A stretch of DNA of 64,000 nucleotides. Origin: Heterohyrax brucei. Its lineage: Eukaryota; Chordata; Mammalia; Hyracoidea; Procaviidae. Positions 47,823 through 61,269 of this stretch are shown in pieces. The DNA lies in assembly GCA_028571685.1 (NCBI GenBank), contig CM053164.1:38986501-39050500 (forward strand), written 5' to 3'. Within the stretch, counting starts at the first letter, position 1; each line of letters opens with the position of its first letter. Made by a program: the position numbers and the translations under genes. Below the pieces are notes generated by a model, which saw nothing but the letters and a program-made list of their open reading frames with translations, did not search any database and was not told where the DNA came from.

Positions 47823-48929
47823 GGGAGCCTAACTGGGCATTTCAAACCCTTTTTCCTCTCAGTTCTACACTGGTGCTATTCAATAACCCAAATATGCTTA
47901 TTAGAACAGGATGCTAGATATTTTCAGCATACCTACAGAGAAGAATTCTCTGTCCAGGAAAGAAAAGGTATAGATCTACAGTGCTTTAGCAGCATGAAAG
48001 TGCAGAGGTCAAAAACTAGAAAGAAGGCTTGTCTCTCCCACAACACAGATGTGAAATGACAAAGAAAGTAAAATTGCTTTGGTGAAGAAAGTGCTGTACA
48101 CATCCAGGTCAATTTTCATAGTTATGTTTACCTACTATGGATGGATACATACACATACACGTGTGTGTGTGTATGTATTACACTCATACACGTGTGTGTA
48201 TTCCAAGCAAAAATCCCAAAGTCTGTATTAAGAAAAATACAAAACTTGTCAAGAAGAGAAAAAACGATGAGAGACTTGCCCAAGAAGATAGTAAAATGCA
48301 CACTATTATTGAAGCAATATGCTTACTGGAGCAGGAAGAGATAGAGGCAAATGAGCACTCAATGGACTGCTGGTGGAATAGGAGAGAAAGGATACAAACA
48401 GATTATAATAAATGTAAAAGGCACTATTTCCATCTAGTGAGAAGAAGATGAGGTCATGCCATGATCACTTGTGCTTTTACTACATGGTATCTCTTCTCCA
48501 TTCTTCTGGAAACAGTACTTACAATTTCCTATGCAATATTATTCCTCTCCCACTCTCAGACAGGTAATTTATAGGCGCTTAATCCCATGCTCATCACAAG
48601 GGTAAAGTGAAACAGATTGAATCAACTAAATTTCATTCCCTAAATTTGTGAGATTTAGGAACAGATACATGACCTAATCAGGACCTTGGGCACTTGGGAA
48701 GAAGAAATTTGCTTTCCAGAGAAGCTTCTGAAAGATACCCCTTTCTCCTCCTCTGAAATGAGTGGTATGAGGAAGTAAGATCTAAAATTTTCAGTTATAT
48801 TGTTGACTATTAGGTAAGGATTTGAAATGGGAGTGGAAACCACACAAGACAGACGAGAAGGTAATGAGTATGAAGATAAACATAATACCAATAGGGCACT
48901 GAAATGGATTATCACAGTAGCTACAACAG
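47823..48929. other. Intronic, with ACAC/GTGT simple repeats at 48148-48198
   Basis: A compound (CATA)/(GTGT) tract around 48148-48198, otherwise unassigned intron. No ASXL2 exon found. Confidence 0.45.
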
Positions 48930-50305
48930 TGGGCTTTGTCTTTGTCTTTTTGAGCTGCTCTCTGACACTGTCTGTACAACTGTTTTACTTGATCATTTCT
49001 TCCCTTTGCTTTAGCTATTCAACATCTAAGAGCACGTTTTAGAGTCTCTTCTGACATCCAGTGTGGTCTTTTCTTTCTTTCCTGTCTTTTTAACGACTCT
49101 TGCTTTCTTCATGGATGGTATTTTTGATGTCATTCCACTACCCATATGGCCTTTGGTCATTAGTGTTCCACACATCGAATCTATTCTTGAGATGTTTTCT
49201 AAATTCAGGTGGGATATACTCAAGGTCATACTCTGGTTCTCATGGACTTGTCCTAATTTTCCTCAGTTTCAACTTGCATTTGCGTATGAGCAACTGATGG
49301 TCTGTTACACAGTTGGCCCCTAGCCTTGTTTTGACTGATACTAAGCTTCTTCATCACATTTTTCAGCAATGTAATCGATCAGAAGCCTGTGCATTCCATT
49401 TAGCAAGATCCATGTGTATAGTCTCTGCTTATGCTCGTATTTGCAATGAAGCCATTAGTCTTGCAAAATTCTCCCATGTAATCTTCAGCATCATTTCTGT
49501 CAACAAGGCCATTTATTTTCCAACTACTGATCTGTCTTCTTTGTTTCCACTTTCATATTCCATTCACCAATAATTAGGAATACATCCTGATTGTATGTTT
49601 TAATCAATTTCACACTGTGGAAGCTACTAAATATCTTTATCTTTAGCCTTAGTGGTAGTAAACTTGAATAACAGTGGTATTAACTGGTCTTCCTTGCAGG
49701 CATAAGGCTATTATCCTATCATGGGCTGCACTGTACTGCAGGGTAGACTTGGAATGCAATGCCATTCTTCTTCAAGTTGTTCCCAGCATAACAGACTATA
49801 TACTTGTCTCGTTCAAAATAGCCAATACCAGTCAATTTCAGCTCACTAATGCCTACAGTATCAATGTTTATGCATTCTATTTTATTTTGATGACTTCCAA
49901 TTTTCCTGGATTTATACTTCTTACAGATATTCTCAGCTGTTTCTTCTCATTTTGAGTGCTACCACATCAGCAAATGAATTCTGAAAGCTTGACTCCATCC
50001 ATATTGCTAAAGCCAACTCTACTTTCAAGAGACAGTTCTTTTCCAGTCATCTTTGAGTGCCTTCCAACCTGAGGGGCCCATCTTCTACCACTATATCCAT
50101 GTTCCACTGCTGTTTGTAAGATATTCACTGATTAATCTTTTCAGAAGTAGATTGCCAGATCATTCTTCCTTGTCTCAGTTTGGAAACTCTGTTACGACCT
50201 GTCCACAATGGGTGATCCAGCTAGTATCTGAATGCCAGTGGCACAGCTTCCAGTATCACAGAAACATACAAGGCTCCACACTACGACAAACTGACAGAAG
50301 GGGGG
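48930..50305 (-). mobile_element. RTE (BovB-like) retrotransposon, 5' part with endonuclease region
   Basis: The minus strand reads as the 5' part of the RTE: it starts near 50305 (complement of acaaactgacagaagg), passes the endonuclease coding region and ends near 48930. It covers a different section of the element from the 69-1705 copy. Frames are broken. Confidence 0.78.
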
Positions 50306-50329
50306 TGCGGGAACAAACCACTAACAGTC

Positions 50330-50940
50330 CTAAAATAAGAACTTCTTTTTGGAAAATACAAACAGCCCATTAGAAAAAATGGTAAAAGATATGAATTTAA
50401 GTGATTTATAAAAATGTAATGTAAATGGCCAATATATCACATAAATAAAAAAACCATACTCAACAGCAGTCAAAGGAAAGCAAGATTCAACAGACAGGCC
50501 ATTGGTCAGTTTGGGAGAAATCAAATGAATTACAGTTTTAGTTAAGAGTATTGTATGAATGGCAATTTCCTTACTTTAATATTATACCACAGATATAACC
50601 AACGGAAGAAGCTGGATTTAGTGTACATGGGAGCATATATGTTATTTTTAAAATTTCTTGTGAATCTGTATTTCAAAATAAAAAGAAAAACGTGAATTTT
50701 TAAGAGTCACTGCTGGTAAAGTAACAGGCAAATGATCTTGTGGACTACTGACTAGATTGAAAACTACTACCATATTCTCATTTCTGAATTCTGCCTTAGG
50801 AAAGTAGTATGGAAGCACCCATTAGAAGTGAAAATATATGAGATCACTGACCCAACAATCTCACTGGACTCTATCAAGGACTTAAGAGACATATTTACAA
50901 AGATTTACTCTAGTATTATTGGAAGTGTCAAAGTAGGAGC
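50330..50940 (+). mobile_element. Old L1 fragment
   Basis: Resembles ancient L1 ORF2 C-terminal sequence in plus orientation (aatacaaacagcccattaga, acccaacaatctcactgg, attattggaagtgtcaaa). Diverged. Confidence 0.5.
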
Positions 50941-53900
50941 CAAGGCTACGACGACAGAGTTGCCGTGTTTCCTCTGATCCCTCTAACAATACAGAACTTA
51001 AAAAAAAAACTGAACAGACTACATAGTACATTCTAGAGCCCCAAATTATCAGGCAAAAAGCTGAGACTGGACGGGGAAGAGGAAGGGGAATCACTACCTT
51101 TGTCAGAATAGAATCTGCAGCTACAGAGGGGTCCACGACTGCTGACATGGGAGCAGAGAAGCAGCATGAGAGCAGAGTCCATTTCTCTTGGTGGAGAAGC
51201 TAAACTTGGGATGGCTCTAGGGACCAGTGGCCACGCTGGGCAGCAGGGCATCAGTGGAGTGTGTCTTTCTTATCCAAGAAGCTGAACTGAGGACAGCTGC
51301 ACCTACAGAATACAGTAGCAGCTGGCAGCTGAGCACAGCAACCGTGTGCAAGAGGAATGCGTCTTTCTTAATGCAGAAGCTGAGCTGTGAATCGCCACAG
51401 CTACAGAGCCACAGAGGACTTTCACTGGAGAGCCACAAGCTAAGTGATGGCTCAAACTTTCCTACATGTTGGTTTCTCTCCCTATTCCCATCCTATCTCC
51501 ACCCCTACTCTACAGCAGATACTAAATTCTGACATACTACCCAAGCCAGAAGTGGGACATTTTATGTCAGTGTCCTGAGCTTTTCTCCAAGATTTGGACA
51601 GGGCAACAAAGGGAGGGATAGAAGAATAGTTCTGCCAGCTCCCCCAAACCAGAAATTCCTGCTACCTTTCTCAATGCAATCAAGGCCCAAGTGTCTGGTG
51701 ACAGGGTATCAGAATTATTAAGGCTCCAAAAATCACTCCCGCTCAAATGACTACACTAACCGGACAGTGAAAGCCAAATTAAAAAAATATATATATAAAT
51801 ATATGTATATTAGATAACAATAACCAAACAAATAAATTACAATAGCTTTCTGATGGCTCAAAGACAACAATTTCTAATCATTTAAAGCAGACCACCATGA
51901 CTTCAGAAAACTCCCAAAATAAAAAAAACAAAAAAATTTCCCAGATGAAGATGACTTCCTGCAATTACTATCAACAATTATACTGGATGCAAATGAGTTA
52001 AATGCACCAATAAAGACACAAAGAATAACAGAATGGATTTATACATATACATGTATATGATCCATCTATATGTTGCTTACAAGAAACACACCTTAGGCTC
52101 AAAGATACAAAAAAACTGAAACTCGAAGGATGGAAAAATACATACCAAGCTAACAGCACATGCAATATAGAGCAGGAATGGCAATATTAATCTCACATAA
52201 AAAGAACTTTAAAGTAAAATCCATTGTTGTGGACAAGGAAGGTCATTATTTATTGCTTAAAGGGTCCATACATAAGGATATATAACAATATTAAATATTT
52301 ACACACTGAACAACAGAGCTTTTAAATACATCGAACAAACACTAACAGTACTGAAAAGTGAGACACTAATAGCTCCACAATAATAGCACAACTCTTCAGC
52401 ACACCACTTTCGGGAATAGACAGAACATCCAGAAAGACGCTCAACAGAGATACAAAACATCTCAATAAAGACACAAAAGATCTTAATCAACCAATTCAAC
52501 CTTGTAGACATATACAGAACACTGCATCCAACAACAGACTTTCTTTTCCAATCCTCACAGAATATTCTCCAGAATAGACCACCTATTAGGCTATAAAGAA
52601 AATCTTAACAAAATCCAAAGCACTGAAATACTGCAAAGCATTTTCTCAAACTATAAAGCCATAAAAGCTGTAAACTGAACAATACCTTGTTTAAAAACTT
52701 CTGGGTTATAGAAGGAATCAAGGATGGAATAAAGAAATTCATGGATGAATCAAAGACTTAAATATCAAATAAAAAATGATAAAGATTAGGGAAGAAAATA
52801 TAGACAATATTGGGAGTTCTAATACATGGCTTATACAGACTACAAACTCTTACTAAGAGTGCACTAACTGCAGAAGATAAAATAGATAAATGGGAACTAC
52901 TGAAAATCAAATCAAACACTGATGCTCTTAGACTTTATCAAGGGAGTAGACAGACCACCTACAGGATGGGAAAAAATATTTGCCAACCATGTATCAGAGA
53001 GATGTCTAATTTCCATAATCTACAAGGTACTGCAAAATATCAACAAGAAAAGGAAAAATAACCCAGTTAAACAATGGGCAAAGAATATGGACACACACTT
53101 CACCGAAGAAGACATTCAGGCAGCCAAAAGACACATGAAGAAATGCTCATGATCATTAGTCATTAGAGAAATCCAAATCAAAACTACAATGACATACTAT
53201 CTCACCCCCCCATGAGGTTGCAAATAATCGAAAAACACAAACAAGTGACAGACATGGTGTGGAGAGACTGGAACTCTTCTACACTGGTGGTAGGAATGTA
53301 AAATGGCACAACCTCTTTGGAAAGCAATTTGGCACTTTCCTAAAAAGCTACAAATAGAAATACTGTATGATCCAGCAATCACACCACTTAGAATATATCT
53401 TACAGAAATAAGGGCTGTCACACAAACAGATAAATGCACACGAATGTTTACTGTAGCACTGTCCACAATAGCAAGAAGATGGAATCAACTTATGTGCCCG
53501 TCAACAGATAAATGGATAAAACAAACTGTGGTGCATGTACACAATGGAACACTATGCAATGATAAAGAACAATGATGATTTTAGGAAGTATCTCATAACC
53601 CGGTATCAACTAGAAGACATTATGCTGAGCAAAATCAGTCAGCTGCAAAAGGACAAGCATTGTATGAGACCACTACTGTAAGGACTTAAGAAAGGACTTA
53701 GGCACAGAAGAAAATACTCTTTGATGGCTACAGGGGTTCAGACAGAGAGAGATGGTTATTCATAATTAGATAGTCAACAGGAAGTCGGTTAGGTGAACAC
53801 AGTGACAGCACACAGTGGAAGGTATGTCAGTAAAACTGGACTACACCATAAGCCAAAAGGTTTTCTAAACTCAACCCAACATTTCAAAGGACAGAGCATC

Positions 53901-54660
53901 AGGGACATGGGTCTAGGGACACTGAAGTCAACTGGCACAACTAGTCTTTTTCTAAGACAGTTTTCTTTACCCCATATTGGTAAGTGGCATCTGGGGTCTT
54001 AAAAGCTAGCAATCTGACATCTAAGGGACATCAACTTGTCCCAGCCCACCTGGAAGAGGTGACAACTGACAACATCAAAGGCACGAGTAAAAATGAGCCC
54101 AGGAGATAGAAGGACCCATATAATTGGGAGATTACATTGGACTGAGACCAGAAGAACCATATGGTGCCCAGCCAACACAAAAGAGAGCCCTGACAGGGAA
54201 TACAACGTAGAGTCCCCGACACAGCAACAGAAAAAGAGGTGTACAGATCAAGAACTCTTATTAAGTCTCCCGAGAACATGGACGCTAGACTTGCTGCTAG
54301 CCCAGACCTGAAACCAGTACTGAAGCGAACAATGCAGACAAAGAACGGTCTGGACTCAGGGACACAGAGGGATGCATGTGGTGGGTGTACTTTATGGTTT
54401 TACACACACACGCGCACACACACACACACGAGACATACACACACACACACACACACGAGGCTGTCTTACTGGTTTCTTTCGAGAGGGGAGAGGAGAAGGG
54501 AGAGAGGAAGGGACAAGTGTTGCCTGAGCGGCTACTGGAAGTAAAGAGTGAAAAAGGAAAGTGTGCTGTTACAGGGCAAGGAGAGCAGACAGTTGCAGAG
54601 AGGTGGGTATGGAAAACTGACTTGGATAATTTTGGTTATCTTTCATTTAAGCACAAGAAA
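50941..54660 (+). mobile_element. L1 with internal deletions
   Basis: 5' UTR-like sequence with repeated gcagaagctgagctg-type units (51110-51440), a short ORF1 N-terminal piece (tgacttcagaaaactccc, 51900), part of the ORF2 endonuclease region (51980-52700), then a jump to the ORF2 C-terminus (52770-53640) and a 3' UTR (53640-54660) holding a CA/CG compound microsatellite at 54401-54457. Inactive. Confidence 0.7.
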
Positions 54661-54661
54661 A

Positions 54662-56620
54662 AAAATTTTTTAAAAAAGGAAAGAAAGAAATTCACGGTAT
54701 CAAATCAGAATGACAACACATCTTATCAGAACCTATGGCATATACAGCAAAAACCGTTTAGAGGCCAATTTATCTCAATAAATGTACAACATCCAAAATG
54801 AAGGGCCTAAAGCAAAAAATTAGCGCTACAACTCAAATAAATAGAAACACAACAAATGAACCCCTCAAGCCCAGGAGAAAAGAGACAATAAAAATCTGAT
54901 CAGAACTGAATGAATCAGAGAATAGAAACACAAAAAGAACTAACAAAACTAAAACCTGGGTTTTTTAAAAGAGCAACAAAAATCAATAAACCACTGGCCA
55001 GACTCACAAAAAGAAAAACAGGAGAGGAAGCAAATTACCTGAATGCGAAATGAGATGGGCAATATTGTAACAGATCTGATCAAAAGTAAAAGAATCATAA
55101 GAGAATATAATGAAAAATTATACTCTAGTAGATTTGAAAACCTACAGGAAGTGGACAAATTTCTACCCATCACAAAAGAGACTGAAAAAGTAATCTGAAA
55201 ACTACCAATAAAAAATAGTCCTGTTTCAGATGGTTCCACTGGAGAATTCTACCCTATTTTAAGAGATGAGTTAATACCACTAGTACTAAAGGTATTTCAC
55301 AGCATAGAAAAGAATGGAACACTCTCAAATTCATCTTATGAAGCCAGCAGAAGCCAGCAAAACCCTGATGCTAAAGTGAGGTCACGATAGCACAAAAACG
55401 GAAAATCACCAACCAGTATCTCTCATGACCTTAGATACAAAAATCTGCAACAAAATTCTAACTAACAGAGTTCATCAACCTATTAAAAAAACAGTAATTC
55501 ATTACGACCAAGTAGAATTCATACCAGGGATGCAAGGATGATTCAATATTAGAAAAACAACAGGGGCCTAGTGGATAAGTGCTACATCTGATAACCAAAA
55601 TGTCAGCAGTTTCAGTCCACCAGGCACTCCTTGGAAACTTTATGGAGCAGTTCTACCTGTTCTATATGGTCGGTATGAGTCAGAATTGATTTGACAGCAA
55701 TGGGATAGAGGGAGGGGTCAACCACATAAAGAAAATACAAGAATCGCTTAGGCATTTGACAAAGTCCAACACCCATTCATGTAAAAAACTCTCAGCAAAA
55801 CAGCAATAGAAGGAAAGTTCCTCAACACAATAACAGGTATCCACGAAAAACCATCAGCAACATCATCCTAAATGGAGAGAGACTGATAGAATTCCCCTTG
55901 GAGAACAGGAACCAGAAAAGGATGACTACTGTCAGCACTTTTATTCAACACTGTGCTGAAGTTTCTAACCAGAGCAATCAGACAAGATAAAAAAAAATAA
56001 ATGGTATCTACATTAGTAAAGAAGAATTAAAGTATCTCTGTTTGCAGATGATATGACCTTATACAGAGAAAACCCTAAAGAGTCCACAAGAAAAAACTAC
56101 TGAAACTAATAGTTCAGCAAAAAGTATCAGGATACAAGATAAACATACATAAATCAGTCGGATTCCTTTGCACCAACAAAGACCATCAAAGAGGAAATCA
56201 CCAAATACCATGTACAATAGGCCCTAAGAAAATAAAATACCTAGGAGTAACAGAGATGTAAGAGACCCACACATAGAAAATTACAAGACCCTACTGCAAG
56301 AAACCAAAATAGACCTACATAAGTGGAGAAACCTGCCTTGCTATAAGACACAGAGTGATGCAGGGGGAGTGTGTACTTACTGGCTTAAATATTTAAGGCT
56401 GTCTGACCAGCTCCCCTCTAAAGGTGAGAAAGGAGGGTAGAAAGGAGGGGACAGGTGTTGGCTGAATCAATATTGGAAGTACAGAGTGGAAAGGAGTAAT
56501 GCACTTTTCACAGGTTGTGGAGAGCAGACAGAGCAGCATACAGGTCTGCATTTGGGTTTTATATTGCAAATTGACTTGGATTTTAAACTTTCACTTAATC
56601 ACACACACACACACACCCCT
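54662..56620 (+). mobile_element. Second L1 copy in tandem, ORF2 RT region to 3' end
   Basis: Endonuclease-end and RT-region sequence (54700-56340; for example catttgacaaagtccaacac and gcagatgatatgacctt, the FADDM box with broken frame), then a short 3' terminal part ending in a CA run (56601-56618). Interrupted by an AfroSINE at 55562. Frameshifts throughout. Confidence 0.72.
55562..55712 (+). mobile_element. AfroSINE inside L1
   Basis: ggggcctagtggataagtgc to gacagcaatggga, inserted in the L1 reverse-transcriptase region; younger than that L1. Confidence 0.85.
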
Positions 56621-56687
56621 CTACTTGCTCTACACTGCTGCTGTGACAATCAAACAAACCAAATGATACGAAGTGACATATAAAACC

Positions 56688-56852
56688 AAAAAATCAAACC
56701 CACTGCCACTGAGTCGAGTCTGACTCATAGTGACTCTAGAGGTTGGAGTAAAGCTGTCCCACAGAGCCGCCAAAGAGCGCCGGGCAGATATGAACAGCCA
56801 ACCTTTTGGTTAGCAGATGAAGTACTTAACCCACTATGCCATCAGGGTATCC
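56688..56852 (-). mobile_element. AfroSINE
   Basis: Complement of aaacccactgccactgagtc, gtcccacagagccgccaaag, ccttttggttagcagatg and ccatcagggta. Confidence 0.87.
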
Positions 56853-56879
56853 AAAGTGACATACAAATACAAGGGGATA

Positions 56880-57340
56880 AAAAAACAGATACGCAAATTA
56901 AAAGTGTTTTTTCACTTAGCAAATTGGAAAAGATTAAATCATCTGATAATTGATGTTAACAAGAATACGGGAACCTAGGTATTTTCATATACTGTGCAGA
57001 GGCATTTATAATGATAAACTTTCCCAGAAAACAATCAGCTAGTCTACCTCTTGGAATATGACTTTCGGATACACTAAAAGACACGAAGACATATGTATTG
57101 AAATGTTCATTGTGATACTGTTTGTAATAACAACAAAACCACAAACAGAGTTGGTTAAGTAAGTTACACTACTTCAATGTAATGGAAAACACACAGCCCT
57201 TAGAATGAGGAAAAACTGGATGTAGTTATAGTATTCCGTGCTCATAATATCTTGAGACATGTCTACATATATAGTATGATTTCATTTGTGCAAATAAAAA
57301 TTTATAAAGAACACATAAACACAAAGAAGTGTCAAAAGCA
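56880..57340 (+). mobile_element. Old L1 ORF2-end fragment
   Basis: Matches the ancient L1 C-terminal pattern (aatatgactttcggatacac, ttcattgtgatactgtttg, agtatgatttcatttgtgc). Confidence 0.55.
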
Positions 57341-57429
57341 AATTATTTTAAGGTGCACTAACAAGGGACCTTATTATGTTGGTAATCAACAAGATATGAG
57401 TCAATAAAAGCTGCATTAACAACTAAAGA

Positions 57430-57590
57430 AGGAAGCACTCTGTTTTGCCTTCATAATCATACTGTGAGACAGGCAAAAGTATCACACCATTTTACAAATC
57501 ATGAAACTAATGAATGAGATGTTAAGTAAGTGACTCAAGATCACATAGCTAGTAAATGGTGAAGCAAAAATTCCAGTAAGATGAAATGTA
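57430..57590 (-). mobile_element. MIR SINE
   Basis: cattttacaaatcatgaaac, gtgactcaagatcacatagc and tagtaaatggtgaagca are the MIR core region, here in the orientation opposite to the MIR at 41934. Confidence 0.7.
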
Positions 57591-58139
57591 ACAGCAGCAG
57601 AGCAGACTGCTTTAAAAGAGAACACAGAAGAAAAAAATATTATAACCTATAGTTCAGTAGCCTATTCAGTAAAAGTTTGTCCTGATTAACTGAATTTAAT
57701 TTCAACATTAAGTACTGGCTATGCTTAGGGCTGTAAATTAAAGTATGGAGATCAAAGACGAAAGCTTTGTTCATCCAGAGCCTAATAAGGAACACAGACT
57801 GGTAACAACTAGCCACGGCATACTAGGATCTGTACTATTAACACAGATATATGTCCACAACCCTTGATACAAACACGTAAGGCCAAGTATGTTTCAGACA
57901 TAAGCTGGGTTTGTTTATTTTATTTTTAATAACATGTTCCAGGCAGATTAGAGGCAGCTTCCCATAAGCAAATGCTGTGAAGCATATAAAGACTCCAATG
58001 AAGTGTAATAAGCAAAAATTAGCTATAGTTGTCTGTTAGTTCAAGATAAGAGTTGTCGAATGAGTTTTGGTACCAAATATGTAAAGAAATTTGATTTTTC
58101 AAGCATTTTGGATTTTGGAATTATACATGAAGAGGTTGT
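57591..58139. other. Intronic, nothing recognised
   Basis: Unassigned intron. Confidence 0.5.
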
Positions 58140-58305
58140 GGAACTGTATATGTAACCCACTGCCATCGACTCAATTCTGACTCATAGTGACCTGCCAGGA
58201 CACTGTCCCATCGAGCTTCCAGGGAGTGCCAGGTGGATTCGAGCTGATGACCTTTTGGGTAGCAGCTGTAACACTTAACCACTATGCCACCAGGGTTTCC
58301 TGTAT
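58140..58305 (-). mobile_element. AfroSINE
   Basis: Complement of acccactgccatcgactcaa, gcttccagggagtgccagg, ttaaccactatgccaccagg. A short tail-like scrap (ggtccgactcgatggcact) follows at 58316. Confidence 0.88.
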
Positions 58306-59229
58306 ATATAAAGTGGGTCCGACTCGATGGCACTTGGCTTTGGCTGTAAATCGCAGAGAAAGAACAAATAACCTGGTCTAGGTCTTAGCACCCCAGCACC
58401 AAGAAGGGGAGAGGGGAAGTAATCTTTACAGTAAAACCTATCAAATGAAAGGAAATGGTGTGTACATCTGGTGAAAAGATGTGGTAAAGGGTAACTATAT
58501 AATCATTGTATAATATTTGCCTTGCAAATCTGGGTATAATTTTCCTTTGAAGAAAAAGTCTGAAAAACCCACAGGACACACAGAACACTGTGCCATCTAA
58601 AACAAAATTAGATTTGGTTTTAGGAAAATATGAAAAGTCCACGGGTACCTCACAATCCCAGCAGGGCTTATTTTTATGAACAGTGAAGCACTGGTAGAAA
58701 AATGAAATAGTGCTAGACTTCCCACAACGGGAGGAATGTGTCTTCGAGGGAAGTAACTCCAGAATTACATTAATAAAAATAACCAAAATAGCTGAAAGCA
58801 TCACCTGCATGACAGATAACACCACAGCACTGAGATCAGTACTAATGCAAAGTCAAGTAAACATAATGGCAGTCAAGTACTGCACCAGAAGCAGCAATGA
58901 TAACATCAGAACACTGCAAACGTTTACGTATCTGTCATCATTTAAGACAGCTTCTAATTTTTCTTGCCCATGCTCAAGAAATCAGAGTTGAAGAAGTGGG
59001 AGTTCTTTTAGGACCCCCACACTATATATTTATACTGAATCTGTCTCATCTAAGAAAATGTATTCAGATGTTGGATACACAAAGCCAAAAGAATGAATCA
59101 ACTTTTACTTAGTTCTCCTCACAGTTAAAATGCTTCCTTAACTATAGCCAGCAGGGAGAAGAGGCTTCAGGTCTATACGAACTCACGAAAGCAAGCATCC
59201 TTGCTTGTGTGTCATAGAAAGACAAACTA
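58306..59229. other. Intronic; one long minus-strand frame (58385-58825), no evidence it is a gene
   Basis: A 146-codon open frame lies on the ASXL2 strand here but has no recognisable domain, no matching splice acceptor that I could see and AT-rich composition; I regard it as chance. No named repeat. Confidence 0.4.
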
Positions 59230-59420
59230 AGGTATTCATACAGATCTGAATTCAGAACACAGTGCAGCCTTGGGCAAGTCACTTTAAACATCCTCTTAAA
59301 TTTTTTCATCTATATAACAGAATACCAGGACCTTGTACAATGAATGTGTGGATTACAGATAATGTATAGAGTATACCAGAGTAGAAACTCAATAAATATG
59401 GTAGTTATTTTAACATCTTG
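59230..59420 (+). mobile_element. MIR SINE
   Basis: gcagccttgggcaagtcact, tttttcatctatataacag and agagtagaaactcaataaat follow MIR order. Confidence 0.7.
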
Positions 59421-59439
59421 CTCCCCATGGCAGTCTTGT

Positions 59440-59900
59440 GATGTCCCAGTGTCTCAACCTCAAATGATACAGTATCACCCTCAACCCCATCTACTCTCCG
59501 TACTGAAGCCAAAATGATCTTTAAAAACAAACGTGACAGTTCCACTCCTGTCCAGCTTAAAATTAACCTATGATATCATAATGTTCTTAGGATAAAGTCC
59601 AAATATTCTACACACAGCCTCTAAAGCTCTGTTCCTATATGATCTGACCTTGACCATTCTCCCTCACCCTACCTGCTCCAGCCTACTCTAGCCTTCTTTT
59701 CAAGTTGAAATTCTTCTAATTTCTTGGTCTTCTGCTTACAGAAACTCTCACCTTTTCTCCTAGCAAACTCCAATTCACCCTTCAGATTTCGGCCTTAACG
59801 TGTCCTACTTACAAAGTCAACACAATATTCACCAGAATCCTTATCTTAAATATGTATCAATTATAACTATGTAAGTTATAATTTAAATTTTTAATGTAAC
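59440..59900 (+). mobile_element. Old L2-like LINE fragment
   Basis: aggataaagtccaaatattc, tatatgatctgaccttgacc and aattcacccttcagatttc have the layout of L2 3' sequence. Confidence 0.55.
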
Positions 59901-59984
59901 ATCTGAGTTAATTTGGGGTCAGCCAGATTCAGTGGGCTGGCCCCCTGTGCAACCAGCAGGGCTCCAGGGTCCCTGGCATCACTG

Positions 59985-60475
59985 TCCCCATCAGCCTCTA
60001 CCTCATGCTCTCTTCATGCCTGCCAGGCTCTTCCTATGGGGCTCCTGCTGCTCTAGCTTGCACTGCTTGTTGTGGGCCAGCTAGTCCTGCCTCTGAGCCT
60101 TTAAGGCTATAGCCTCTTCTCTGGCTGCCAATCCTAGATCTTGCTTTCGGTCTGGCTGTAACTTGTTGTCTGACAGTCCTGAGCCTGGCCAGCAGCTTGC
60201 TGATGTCCTGCAGATGGCTCGTGTTGGAGAATTTCTCCTCGACAAGCTTCTTCACCTACGACCTGCCTCCACAGGAATGACTCTGATGCTATACTGGCAT
60301 ATTATCCAGCTTCTCGGAGTTGAATGATGAGGAAGCAGCAACTGATGGTATTCAGCTTTACCTTGTGCAACCTGATGGAGGAGAACAAATTCTGGAGCAT
60401 AAAAGCCACGAGCTGTACCTGTGCATGCCACGGGGACTGAAGCTGTTGAGCATTCCTTAATGGGCATCCCCTAGA
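59985..60475 (-). pseudogene. Possible processed pseudogene of unknown origin
   Basis: GC-rich relative to its surroundings and with codon-like sequence on the minus strand across at least two frames: one gives VQLVAFMLQNLF and IRLHKVKLNTIS, then after a shift another gives KLVEEKFSNTSHLQDISKLL. There are stops between these pieces and no splice sites. This suggests a frameshifted retrocopy of a coding mRNA; I do not recognise the parent gene. Confidence 0.4.
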
Positions 60476-60544
60476 GTACATGGGCTAGACCATGGACACA
60501 TACAACATAGGACATGGCCAAAATGGACACTGCCGTTGTTGCAT

Positions 60545-60900
60545 TAGGTGTCCTAGAGTCAGTTTCCACTCACAGTAAGCTGATGCACAACAGGAGCAAA
60601 CAGTGCCTAGTCCTGTGTCATCCTTACCATTGTTGTCATGTTTGAGCTTACTGTTGCAGCCACTTTGTCAACCACCTTGTCGAGGGCTGCCTTCTTTTCC
60701 ACCAACCCTCTGCATTACCAAGCATATGGCATTCTCCAGGTACTGGTTCCTCCTGGTAACACGTCCAAAGTCAATGAGATGAAGTCTTGCCATTTTCATT
60801 TCTAAGCAGCATTCTGTATGTACTTCTTCCAACACAGATTTGTTGATTCCAAACCACTTTTTGGCATTTTGATGATAACTTGCAAGTTCGTCATGTCAAA
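60545..60900 (-). mobile_element. RTE 3' end
   Basis: Complement of the RTE 3' terminus: tcctagagtcagtttccact, gtcatccttaccattgttg, atgagatgaagtcttgcca, acttcttccaacacagattt. Confidence 0.78.
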
Positions 60901-61269
60901 GTATATTTTTAAGAAGAGTTACAGAGGCTTTGCAAATATATGCTAGAATGTCTTACATGTTAAAATTTACCTTTAATTTAAAGTATACCTGACAAATAAT
61001 TCACTGTATGTCCAACTGTTCAGATGCCCATTCTAAAGGATTTTCTTAGTGCTGTTATTGAAAGAACTAAACAGCTACCATCTTAAAGCCCAAAATAAAT
61101 TACTACATAGCAAATAATAACTTATAAAATAAGAATCTGTACTGATATAAATAAATCAGAGAATTCCTTACAGTAAAATTTCAACTAATAAATACAGAAG
61201 GAAAAATAAAATTAAAAAAAATGTGACAACTACCACAGTAAGAATTGTTTCAAGCAAAAAACATTAATG
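60901..61269. other. Intronic, AT-rich, nothing recognised
   Basis: Unassigned intron. Confidence 0.5.

Noticed and set aside
58385..58825. 146-codon open frame on the ASXL2 strand
   Set aside because: No domain, no convincing splice acceptor, AT-rich composition and no link in phase to ASXL2; chance is the simplest reading.
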